Of a stretch of 64,000 nucleotides of DNA, positions 6,040-13,689 are shown in pieces. The position numbers were made by a program, and so were the translations under genes. The stretch lies in contig NZ_JATAAF010000007.1 in assembly GCF_030341905.1 (NCBI RefSeq), positions 1 through 64,000 of the forward strand. The letters run 5' to 3'. Origin of the DNA: Porticoccus sp. W117 (GTDB lineage Bacteria > Pseudomonadota > Gammaproteobacteria > Pseudomonadales > Porticoccaceae). A model generated the notes under the pieces. The model was not told the DNA's origin and did not search any database. It saw only the letters and a list, made by a program, of their open reading frames with translations. The first letter of the stretch is position 1. The number at the start of each line of letters is the position of its first letter.

Positions 6040-7695
6040 TCACCCCGGATAAAGCGGCTGCAAGCCGTTTTTTTCTTTTCCTGAATTCGCTGTCCCACCA
6101 TGAGCCCGGAAGCGTTTTAACTGGGTAGCAATCCACTGTAAATCCACCTCTGTTTTTACCGCGCCATAGAGCGACTGGTCAAGAGCCACCAGTTGCTTGG
6201 GCAGTTCCGGATCGCCGCTCAGCTGCCCCAGTTTGTCCAGGGTGATAGCGCTTTGATTGGGCCAGTAGCACTGCGCCCACTGCAGGATGGCTTCCCGAGT
6301 TTGTTTGATGTCACCGGCCTTGGCGTGGCGCCTTACGATGGTGAACAGTTCTTTTTCATCGCCGAGTTGTTGCTTTTCTTCAGGCTTGTTTTCAGCGGTT
6401 GGTAGTGATTTTCGCCGGCGAAGTTGCAACAGTAAAACAACGGCGATTATGGCGAGGGCGATATTGGTCGCAACGGACAGTTTTAATAACCAGCCAGATT
6501 GTTGCTCGACGGGTGCGGCGGGCGCGATTTGTGGTTGCACAGCGGTTGGTGTGTACGCAGTGGTTTCTGCCGGTAGTACTTGCAGTGTTCGCTCTGGCAG
6601 GCGGGCGGTTTCCAGTTGTTGGCTTTGGGTATTCCACCATTGCAGCTCTACGGCGGGCAGGGTGACGATGCCCGGCTGGTTGGGTACCAGAGCGACGGAT
6701 TCGGTGCGGCTGGCCACCACTGTGTCACTGCCTGCTGCCTGTTCCAGTTGTGGTTGATCCGGGTAGCTGCGGAAGTCGCTGCTGGCGGGCAGGGGGATTT
6801 CAGGCAGCAGGGCGGAGGTGGTGCCCATACCGGTGAGGGTGATTTTGCGGGTCAATGGTTCGCCAACGCGCCATTCCTTGTTGGGGTCAATGGCTTGCTC
6901 TTTGAGTTCCACTTTGCGGGCGGGCAACCAGTGTCTGCCGCTGTTGGCGGGCTGGGGCTTTACGGCCAGGCTGAGTGGTTTGCTGAACTGGCTGAAGCGG
7001 CGACCGTTGCGAAAACGAATACTGCTGGGGCTGTAGGCGTTAATGCGAAACGCGGGAATGTCCAGAGTGCCGCTGGCGCTGGGGAAAACGGCAAATTTCC
7101 ATTCAACCACCTCGTAGTTGCGTCCGTCCAGTGTTGCTCGGTATTCGCTGTGGCCCAGTTGCAGCACTTCGCTGTTGGCAATATCTCCCCAGCCTGGTTT
7201 GATATTGGCCAGCGGTACTTCGTGGTAGAGGCGGTAGGTCAGTAATAACTGTTCCTGCACATACAAGCTGTCTTTGTCCGCTTCCACATCGAGAAATACC
7301 GGGTTTTGCTCGCCGGGTTTGGTGGCCGCGGGCCGGACGTTGACGCTGATGGGTCGGCTGCTTGCGCCATCGACTTGAAAGGCGGGGATAGTGAGTGTGC
7401 CACTGCTCTTGGGGTGCAGGCTGATGGTCCAGGTAAGGGAAGACTCGGATTTGCCGTTGATCCAGCTGTAGTTCTGTTGGCGGCTGGGGGCGGATATTCG
7501 CTCAAAGTTGCTGTCGAGAACGGCGAAGTCTGGTTCTGAGGATGGGGTATCGCCCTGGTAGATAACGGTTAATTGCAAGGTCTCATTGGCGCTCAGGGTG
7601 GTGCGATCCACGGAACTGGTGAGGGTGGCGGCCGCTGACTGGACGGCAAATGCGGCCAGTGTGGTGGTGAGCAGAAGGCGTAGTAAAAAGGTCAT
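6040..7695 (-). CDS. batD: BatD-family oxygen-tolerance protein
   Basis: A 551-residue BatD-like protein: signal peptide (residues 1-23), repeated immunoglobulin-like beta domains to about residue 400, one membrane span (about 412-435, NIALAIIAVVLLLQL) and a cytoplasmic helical tail. BatD acts with BatA/BatB at the inner membrane; the operon is linked to aerotolerance and envelope stress, but the molecular activity is not settled. It is the last gene of the moxR-bat operon, separated from batBC by a 171-bp gap that holds an inverted repeat of the GTCATTGCGAGG family. The start at 7695 begins MTFLLRLLL, a good signal sequence. Confidence 0.9.
   Translation of the reverse strand: MTFLLRLLLTTTLAAFAVQSAAATLTSSVDRTTLSANETLQLTVIYQGDTPSSEPDFAVLDSNFERISAPSRQQNYSWINGKSESSLTWTISLHPKSSGTLTIPAFQVDGASSRPISVNVRPAATKPGEQNPVFLDVEADKDSLYVQEQLLLTYRLYHEVPLANIKPGWGDIANSEVLQLGHSEYRATLDGRNYEVVEWKFAVFPSASGTLDIPAFRINAYSPSSIRFRNGRRFSQFSKPLSLAVKPQPANSGRHWLPARKVELKEQAIDPNKEWRVGEPLTRKITLTGMGTTSALLPEIPLPASSDFRSYPDQPQLEQAAGSDTVVASRTESVALVPNQPGIVTLPAVELQWWNTQSQQLETARLPERTLQVLPAETTAYTPTAVQPQIAPAAPVEQQSGWLLKLSVATNIALAIIAVVLLLQLRRRKSLPTAENKPEEKQQLGDEKELFTIVRRHAKAGDIKQTREAILQWAQCYWPNQSAITLDKLGQLSGDPELPKQLVALDQSLYGAVKTEVDLQWIATQLKRFRAHGGTANSGKEKNGLQPLYPG
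6051..6079 (+). terminator. Rho-independent terminator of the HD-domain gene
   Basis: Stem AAAGCGGCT / AGCCGTTTT (6051-6059 and 6063-6071) with a three-base loop, followed by TTTTCTTTT. It lies within the 3' end of batD on the opposite strand, so the C-terminal codons of batD also form this terminator. Confidence 0.7.
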
Positions 7696-7742
7696 TGTTG
7701 GTTAGTTATCAACTTTGAATTAAGCATACTGGATATTTTCCA

Positions 7743-7837
7743 CCGTCATTGCGAGGAGCCGCAGGCGACGTGGCAATCTCTTTATTCGGAGTGTGTGGCT
7801 GGAGATTGCCGCGTCGCTTCGCTCCTCGCAATGACGG
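7743..7837. repeat. Inverted repeat, GTCATTGCGAGG family
   Basis: Left arm 7743-7780 (CCGTCATTGCGAGGAGCC...GGCAATCTC) and right arm 7802-7837 (GAGATTGCCGCG...CTCGCAATGACGG) are near-perfect reverse complements with a 21-base loop. It lies in the batBC-batD gap inside an operon. The same family appears at 22742, 25694/26329 and 63659. Confidence 0.9.
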
Positions 7838-7866
7838 TTTAATTTTGTGGTGAGGCAAAACATAGG

Positions 7867-9756
7867 TCACCACCGCTCCGGCTGCCGCTGGGGCTGCTGC
7901 CGTTGTTGCTGGCGGCGAAACTTTTCTTTTAAAAAGGCGCCGGGGTTATCCGGCACTTTGCGCAAAAACTGCTCCATGGCGCGCTCGGCTTCTTCATCGC
8001 TGTTTTGCTGGGATGTGTCTTGCGCTGGTTGTTGGTCGCTCTGCTGTTCCGGCTCGCCATCAGGGGTTTGTTGTTCACTCTTTTGTTGCTGTTCTTTGTC
8101 TTGAGAGTCCGTATTTTGCGATTCAGAGTTTTGCGACTCAGAGTCTTGTGAATCAGCGCTTCGCGAATCAGAGGAATCACTATCCTCGTTATTTTGCTGA
8201 GAGTCGCTCTGTTCAGAATCCTGCTGCTGGGATTCGCCGTCCTGGGTTTCACTGTCCTTGGATTCGCTTTTTTCGGATTCGTTGTCCTGATGTGAATCAG
8301 ACTCTTGTGGCTGATTTTGCTGTTGTTGCTTGAGCTGTTCCACCAGTGCTTTGTTGGCGGCGGCGTCCTGGTGTTGTGGGTTCTTCTGCAGCGCTTGGTT
8401 GTAGGCATCAATGGCTTTGTCCAGCTCGCCCAGTTGCGCCAACGCGTTGCCCTGGTTGTACAGGCCATCGGCGCTACTGTCTTGTTGGAATGCCTCCAGC
8501 GCAGTCTGGTAATCGCCCTGGCGATAAGCGGCACTGCCGCGCCATTGGGGGGAGCGGAATTGTTCCGCTGCCTGTTCGTATTGCTGGTTGCGAAAAGCGT
8601 CCTGGCCGCGCTGGTCCGGTGTCTTGAGGAAGTCTGGTAGCTGACGGGAAAGGCGTTCTGGAAGTGATGTGTTGTCATCGGCCTGTGCTGGCGTGCTGGG
8701 CAACAGAGTCAGCAGCGGGGCGAGCAGCAAACAGGCCACCAAGCCTTTGCGAAAGGCCAGTAAAGCCAGGGGCAACAACAGCAGTGCCAACCAGTAGCCC
8801 TGGTCGTGCCAGCTGTCAAAGGTGCGTTCCAATTGTTCCCGCTGTTGCCCCAGCGGTGACTGAGTGACGTTGTCGATATGCGCTAACAGCAGTTCCAGGT
8901 CACGGTTGTCGGCAGTGAGGTCGCTGTATTGGCCGCCGTTGCTTTGCGCCAGTTGGGCCAATGGTTGGCGCGACAATTTGGGCATAACGATATTGCCGCC
9001 GCTGTCTTTGGCAAAGCTGCCGTCCCCCAGGGGTATGGGGGCACCTTGTTCGCTGCCAACGCCGAGAATCGACAGCCGCAGGCCAGTGCCACGCAGGGTT
9101 TGCTGGATATAGCGGCGTGCGCTGGCGGCCACACCGTCGCTGATCAGCAACAAGTCGCCACCGCTGACACCGCTGTTTTTCAGTGTTTTCAGGGCCAGAT
9201 CGAAAGCGGCTTCGGTATTGCTGCCGGGGGTGCTGATCAGCTGCGGGGTCAGTACGGGCAGTTGTGAGACGATGGTGGCGCTGTCGTCGGTTAAGGGGGT
9301 CACCAGGTGGGCGCTGCCGCCATAAACAACCAATGCGGTTTGCCCTTCGTTGCGCTGCTGCAGGATATCCTGCAGTTTGAAGCGCGCACGGGTGATGCGG
9401 TCTGGCTTGATGTCTTGCGCTGCCATGGATGGAGACAGATCCAGCAAAACCACCAGGGCGCTTTGATCCCGGTGCAGGGGCTGCGGCAGTTGCTGCCAGG
9501 TGGGCCCGGCCAGTGCCAGGGAGGCCAGAGTCAGTGCCAGCAACCACAGCCACAGGCGGGCGCGCTGGTTGGAGTTGGATTCCCCGCCTGATTCCAACAT
9601 CAGGGGTAGCCAGCGCGGGTCGATCACTTTGCTCCAATCACCCAGTGCCATACGGTTGCGCCCCAGCCACAGCAGCAAGGCACCCAGGGGCAATGCCAGC
9701 AACCACCAAGGGCGCAGCCAGTGAAAGTCGTTGAATAATTGTTGCCACTCAGCCAT
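7867..9756 (-). CDS. batB: Fused BatB/BatC: von Willebrand A plus TPR membrane protein
   Basis: A 629-residue protein. Membrane segments lie near residues 17-35 and 58-75, then a VWA domain with a MIDAS motif (VLLDLSPSMAAQD near 88-100), a second membrane pair near 305-340, then TPR repeats (about 380-465; SADGLYNQGNALAQLGELDK) and a long low-complexity tail rich in Ser, Gln, Asp and Glu (about 470-590) before a basic C-terminus. The fusion of BatB and BatC is common in gammaproteobacteria. I moved the start to Met 9756 (MAEWQQLF) because GGAGAGG lies just upstream; it overlaps batA by 8 bp. Its low-complexity tail is encoded by degenerate GATTCxGA-type DNA repeats. Confidence 0.9.
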   Translation of the reverse strand: MAEWQQLFNDFHWLRPWWLLALPLGALLLWLGRNRMALGDWSKVIDPRWLPLMLESGGESNSNQRARLWLWLLALTLASLALAGPTWQQLPQPLHRDQSALVVLLDLSPSMAAQDIKPDRITRARFKLQDILQQRNEGQTALVVYGGSAHLVTPLTDDSATIVSQLPVLTPQLISTPGSNTEAAFDLALKTLKNSGVSGGDLLLISDGVAASARRYIQQTLRGTGLRLSILGVGSEQGAPIPLGDGSFAKDSGGNIVMPKLSRQPLAQLAQSNGGQYSDLTADNRDLELLLAHIDNVTQSPLGQQREQLERTFDSWHDQGYWLALLLLPLALLAFRKGLVACLLLAPLLTLLPSTPAQADDNTSLPERLSRQLPDFLKTPDQRGQDAFRNQQYEQAAEQFRSPQWRGSAAYRQGDYQTALEAFQQDSSADGLYNQGNALAQLGELDKAIDAYNQALQKNPQHQDAAANKALVEQLKQQQQNQPQESDSHQDNESEKSESKDSETQDGESQQQDSEQSDSQQNNEDSDSSDSRSADSQDSESQNSESQNTDSQDKEQQQKSEQQTPDGEPEQQSDQQPAQDTSQQNSDEEAERAMEQFLRKVPDNPGAFLKEKFRRQQQRQQPQRQPERW

Positions 9757-10747
9757 TGCGACCTCTCCATGCTCCCTGTGACAACAATAAGCGCCGCGCC
9801 AACAACAGCAGCGCGGCCAGCAGGGCCGCACTCAATGGCCAGTGGAAAAGTGCTTTGCTGGGGCGCAGGGTTTCCGCATCCTGTTCCACCGGTTCCAACT
9901 CATCCAGGTGGTGGTAGATGTTGTTCAGCTGCTGCACGTCTTTGGCGCGATAAAACTGGCCATCGGTAAGGTTGGCAATCTCCAGCAGGGTTTTCTCGTC
10001 TACCTGATTGCGGCTAAACCAACTGTTTCGACCGCCACCAATACCAACCGTGTAAATTTTAATGCCCAACTGTGCGGCTGCCTGCGCGGCTTCTACAGGC
10101 TGTAAAGTGCCGGCGGTGTTGGAGCCATCGGTCAGCAAAATCAAAATCCGGTGATTTTCCGGGCGTTCCTTAAGCTGCTTGACGGCGAGGCCAATGGCGT
10201 CGCCGATGGCGGTGGCTGAGCCGGCCATGCCCAGTTCCGCTTCCTGCAGCAATTGGTTGACTGTGGTGCGATCAAAAGTCAGCGGCGCTTGCAGATAGGC
10301 CTGGCCACCAAACAGAATCAAACCCAGACGGTCGCCGCTGCGGCGTTCCACAAATTGGCCCACCACCGCTTTGGCGGCGAGAATTCGTCGCAGCACATCT
10401 CGCCCCAGAGGCATATCTGGTTCATTCATGCTTTCGGAAATATCCACCGCCAGCAACAGGTCGCGGCCGCTGGTGGGCAGTTCAATTTCTTCGCCAATCC
10501 ACACCGGGCGGGCGGCAGCCAGCAAACAGCCAAGCCAGACGACAACCAGCAGTAAATAAGCCCAGGGGCTTTTGCGGGCGGGGCCCTGGGTGTCAGCCTC
10601 GGCATCCAGTAATTGCTGATACACCGGCACCGTTAACGCGGCGCTCTGTTGGGCCAGGGCAGGGCGCAGAGCGCGATACAACCAGGGGGCGGGCAGCAAC
10701 CACAGCAACCAGCTCCACTGCCAGACCAGGGTGGCGGAATCAGCCAT
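9749..10747 (-). CDS. batA: BatA-like von Willebrand A membrane protein
   Basis: About 332 residues. Membrane segments near the N-terminus (WLLWLLPAPWLYRAL and YLLLVVVWLGCLLAAARP), then a VWA domain with the MIDAS signature LLLAVDISESMNEPD, downstream T and D metal-binding positions (LTFDRTT, LLTDGSNTAGT), and a C-terminal membrane span (SAALLAALLLLARRLL). The role is shared with BatB in a membrane complex. The start at 10747 (MADSATLV) follows GGGAGG closely and overlaps the DUF4381 gene by 8 bp; an upstream Met at 10789 is possible but would add a 14-residue non-typical extension. Confidence 0.88.
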   Translation of the reverse strand: MADSATLVWQWSWLLWLLPAPWLYRALRPALAQQSAALTVPVYQQLLDAEADTQGPARKSPWAYLLLVVVWLGCLLAAARPVWIGEEIELPTSGRDLLLAVDISESMNEPDMPLGRDVLRRILAAKAVVGQFVERRSGDRLGLILFGGQAYLQAPLTFDRTTVNQLLQEAELGMAGSATAIGDAIGLAVKQLKERPENHRILILLTDGSNTAGTLQPVEAAQAAAQLGIKIYTVGIGGGRNSWFSRNQVDEKTLLEIANLTDGQFYRAKDVQQLNNIYHHLDELEPVEQDAETLRPSKALFHWPLSAALLAALLLLARRLLLSQGAWRGRNG

Positions 10748-11267
10748 TCGCCTGCCTCCCGCCAAATTGCAGGGTTGTGATGGCGGCAATCCATTGCAGG
10801 GCGCTGCGCTGTAATTCCTGGGTGGTGGCTGTACTTAAAGGCGCCGGTGCGCCAGCGTAGAGTTGTTGTTCCACCTGAAAGGCTAACTCCTGGCTGAAAT
10901 AATGCTGCCCTTTGCGGCCACGGGCCTGCAGCAGTTGAGCCGTGGGTTGGCTGCTGGCCAGGCGCAAGGTTTGGTTGCCTGATGACAGCAGGCAGCGGCG
11001 CAGTGTGGCGACCAGCTGCTGGCACAGGGTGCTCTGGTTTTGGTGATTGTGGAAATCCGCAAAGTGCTGCGACAGCATACGTTGTGCCAAGCGACGATAG
11101 CGGTTGCGGCGAAAGCGGCGCCACCACAGCCACAGACCGAATGCCAACAACACAGCCACGGCGATCAGCAATGCCCACAAGCCCGGCGCCAGCGGCCACC
11201 AGCCTGTAGCTTCCGGCAGGTGGATGTCCCGCAGTTGCGCCAGTGGATTCGCTGTTTGGCCGTTCAT
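10740..11267 (-). CDS. DUF4381 membrane protein of the bat operon
   Basis: A 175-residue protein with a single membrane span near residues 28-48 (LWALLIAVAVLLAFGLWLWW), a basic stop-transfer stretch (RRFRRNRYRR) and a helical cytoplasmic domain. This matches the DUF4381 proteins that sit between the DUF58 gene and batA in gammaproteobacteria. Function is unknown beyond operon membership. Its ATG overlaps the stop of the DUF58 gene by 4 bases (ATGA), and its end overlaps batA. Confidence 0.85.
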   Translation of the reverse strand: MNGQTANPLAQLRDIHLPEATGWWPLAPGLWALLIAVAVLLAFGLWLWWRRFRRNRYRRLAQRMLSQHFADFHNHQNQSTLCQQLVATLRRCLLSSGNQTLRLASSQPTAQLLQARGRKGQHYFSQELAFQVEQQLYAGAPAPLSTATTQELQRSALQWIAAITTLQFGGRQANG

Positions 11268-12205
11268 GCCCGGCGCCTCTGTTTGCTGTAGTGGCTGCGC
11301 AGCAGTTGTACCACCGAGTCATCGGTGCTGACCCTCAGCAGCCCCATACCCAACTGTGCGGCGAGTTTTTGCAATTGCTTGTTGTGGTCGTCAAACAGGG
11401 CACTGCAGCGCTGCTGCAGTTGACGGCTGCGGGTGTTGAGCAGGCGGCGCTCGCCATTGCTAACGATGGGGTAGGTGCCCGCCGGGGGCAGCTGGCGTTC
11501 CAGCGGGTCGAATACCTGGCAGAGGGTGAGGTCGCAGTGGCGGGTGAGGGTGTACAGGTGTTCGCGGCTGGCATTGTCTATGTCGTGGAAGTCGCTGATC
11601 ACAAACAGGGAGGTGCCGGGGTGGGCGATGCGACGGCCTTCCTCCAGCAGCTTTGCCAGGGTGAATTTATTGCTGTCGGCGCCGGGCAGTTGTGAGCACA
11701 AATCGTGCAGGCCGTGGATCAGCTGCAGCACGTTGTGGTGGCTGCGGCGGGGGCGCACAGTAATTTGTTGCTGCGGGCCGAACAGCAGGGCGCCCACCCG
11801 ATCGTTTTTATCGATTCCGGCCCAGGCCAGGGCGGTAGCCAGCTCGCAAACCGTGCTGGCCTTAAGGCGCTTGCTGCCAAACAACATGGCGCGGCGCAGA
11901 TCGGCGATCACCAACACCGGGCGCTCGCGCTCCTCCCGAAATACCTTGGTGTGGGGTGTTTCCGTGCGCGCGGTTACCCGCCAGTCGATGGAGCGCACAT
12001 CGTCCCCTGCCTGGTAGTGGCGCACTTCCTCAAAATCCATACCGCGGCCACGAAAGCTGGAACGCACCTGTCCAGCCAGCTGGCTGCCAACAATTTTGCG
12101 AGGGAAAAACGTCAGATCGCCAATGCCGTGGCGCAATTGCACCAGGGCGTCGATATTGGCGACGGCGGTGGCGAATTGGTTGGCGGTGGTAGAGGGCTTG
12201 GTCAT
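11264..12205 (-). CDS. DUF58 domain protein of the moxR-bat operon
   Basis: A 313-residue DUF58 protein. The family signature is clear: DDVRSIDWRVTARTETPHTK (about 68-87), then FREERERPVLVIADLR, and a VWA-like Rossmann fold in the C-terminal two thirds (RVGALLFG). DUF58 proteins are encoded with MoxR ATPases and VWA proteins and are thought to work with the MoxR chaperone. It is separated from moxR by 246 bp holding an unusual inverted heptamer repeat, but remains co-directional with it. Confidence 0.9.
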   Translation of the reverse strand: MTKPSTTANQFATAVANIDALVQLRHGIGDLTFFPRKIVGSQLAGQVRSSFRGRGMDFEEVRHYQAGDDVRSIDWRVTARTETPHTKVFREERERPVLVIADLRRAMLFGSKRLKASTVCELATALAWAGIDKNDRVGALLFGPQQQITVRPRRSHHNVLQLIHGLHDLCSQLPGADSNKFTLAKLLEEGRRIAHPGTSLFVISDFHDIDNASREHLYTLTRHCDLTLCQVFDPLERQLPPAGTYPIVSNGERRLLNTRSRQLQQRCSALFDDHNKQLQKLAAQLGMGLLRVSTDDSVVQLLRSHYSKQRRRA

Positions 12206-12228
12206 GGTGTGGTCGCCCGCGGTGTTTG

Positions 12229-12404
12229 ATCAGTCGGTCGCACGTCGCATGTCGCACGTCGCACGCTAAAACCAAGCACGCTGTAGATAATCAAGCTGTA
12301 TGCCATCATCCGCTGCCAGTAGCCACCAAAACCTTCAGCAAAGTGCTGTTGTATATCGAAGGTGCCTTTAGCGTGCGACGTGCGACGTGCGACGTGCGAC
12401 CCAT
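12229..12404. repeat. Inverted pair of tandem heptamer repeats
   Basis: Left block (12236-12267): about four units of GTCGCAC/GTCGCAT. Right block (12370-12400): about four units of GTGCGAC. Together with flanking GATC/CTAAA and TTTAG bases they are reverse complements separated by about 100 bp of non-coding DNA. It lies between moxR and the DUF58 gene. Similar 7-bp-period inverted blocks with different sequence lie at 38193-38264 and 40670-40831. Confidence 0.85.
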
Positions 12405-12451
12405 CAAAAAGAACTCCATAGCCAAGCATCACTACTACCTCATCTACGGAG

Positions 12452-13450
12452 CTACGCCGACGGCACCACTTCCAACAATTTATCAATCACCTGATTGGCA
12501 TCGATACCTCTGGCTTCGCTTTCGAAGCTGAGTATCAGGCGGTGGCGCAGTACGTCGTGGGCGACGCTGCGGACATCGTCGGGGCTGACGTAGTCGCGGC
12601 CTTGCAGCCAGGCGTGGGCGCGGGCGCAGCGGTCGAGGGCAATGGTGGCACGGGGGCTGGCGCCGTATTCCAGCCAATCGCCGATGTCGCTGCCCTGTTC
12701 TTTTGAGTAGGCATCCGGTTGGCGGGTGGCCAGTACCAGTTGTATCAGGTATTCCTCTACCTGCTCTGACATATGCAGCGCCGCCACTTGCTTGCGTGCC
12801 GCCAGCAGGTTGTCTTCGCTGACCACCTGGGGCTGTGGCTGTGTTTCCTCAAGGGCTTCGCCACGGGTGATGCGGAGGATTTCCCGCTCCGCTTCCGGGG
12901 CCGGGTAGTCCACCATTACGTGCATCAGGAAGCGATCCATCTGTGCTTCCGGCAGCGGATAGGTGCCTTCCTGTTCAATGGGGTTTTGGGTGGCCATTAC
13001 CAGAAACAGCTTGGGCAGGGAGTAGGTTTTGCGGCCCACACTAATTTGCCGCTCCGCCATGGCTTCCAGCAGCGCCGATTGCACTTTGGCCGGGGCGCGG
13101 TTGATTTCGTCCGCCAGAACCAGGTTGTGGAAGATGGGGCCGGGCTGGAACTGAAAAGAACCTTCCTGGTGGCGGTAAATGTCGCTGCCGGTAATGTCCG
13201 CGGGCAGCAGGTCCGGGGTGAACTGGATGCGATGAAAATCCCCCTCAATACCATCCGCCAGGGTTTTGATGGCGCGGGTCTTGGCAAGGCCGGGAGCCCC
13301 TTCCACCAGCAGGTGACCGTCTGCCAGCAGGGCGATCAGCAGGCGCTCGTTAAGGTGGCTCTGGCCGACAATCTGGCTGTTGAGCCATTGGCGCAAGTCC
13401 GCCAGGGGCTGTTGCAGGTCTGGTGAACCAGAAGAGGGCGTGCATTCCAT
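12452..13450 (-). CDS. MoxR-family AAA+ ATPase
   Basis: A 332-residue AAA+ ATPase. Walker A is LLVEGAPGLAKTRAIKTLA (about 48-66), Walker B is NLVLADEINRAPAKVQSALL (about 109-128), sensor 1 is MATQNPIEQEGTYPLPEAQ and sensor 2 is near EYGASPRATIALDR. MoxR proteins act as ATP-driven chaperones for VWA-domain clients, here BatA and BatB. It is the first gene of the bat operon. The coding start at 13450 overlaps nothing, and the gene is divergent from gdh with a 239-bp intergenic region that should hold both promoters. Confidence 0.94.
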   Translation of the reverse strand: MECTPSSGSPDLQQPLADLRQWLNSQIVGQSHLNERLLIALLADGHLLVEGAPGLAKTRAIKTLADGIEGDFHRIQFTPDLLPADITGSDIYRHQEGSFQFQPGPIFHNLVLADEINRAPAKVQSALLEAMAERQISVGRKTYSLPKLFLVMATQNPIEQEGTYPLPEAQMDRFLMHVMVDYPAPEAEREILRITRGEALEETQPQPQVVSEDNLLAARKQVAALHMSEQVEEYLIQLVLATRQPDAYSKEQGSDIGDWLEYGASPRATIALDRCARAHAWLQGRDYVSPDDVRSVAHDVLRHRLILSFESEARGIDANQVIDKLLEVVPSA

Positions 13451-13689
13451 TTAACTATACCGTTATTTACTATTTGATAACCCGCACACCATCTTTGGTA
13501 GTGCGGCTGGGGGCGGAAGATTGTAAACTTCCATCAATTCACTCGCCAGCTTGTTTGCCTGCTGTGATGCGACATTTGGAGTGTCTTGTCGAGAAGACTC
13601 TAAAAGAGCATGTGCACAGCGAGAAGTTCCAGGCGAGTCGAGGGCTCCACCTAAAATTCAGGCCAGACAATAATACTCAGGAGAACGGT

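Noticed and set aside
7929-8678. Minus-strand open frame of 249 codons within the batBC gene
   Set aside because: It is an alternate frame of the repetitive SxDSQ tail DNA; its translation is a lysine/arginine/threonine-rich shadow.
12229-12404. CRISPR array
   Set aside because: The repeats are contiguous 7-base units in two inverted blocks, with no 25-40-base repeats and no regular spacers; no cas genes are near.
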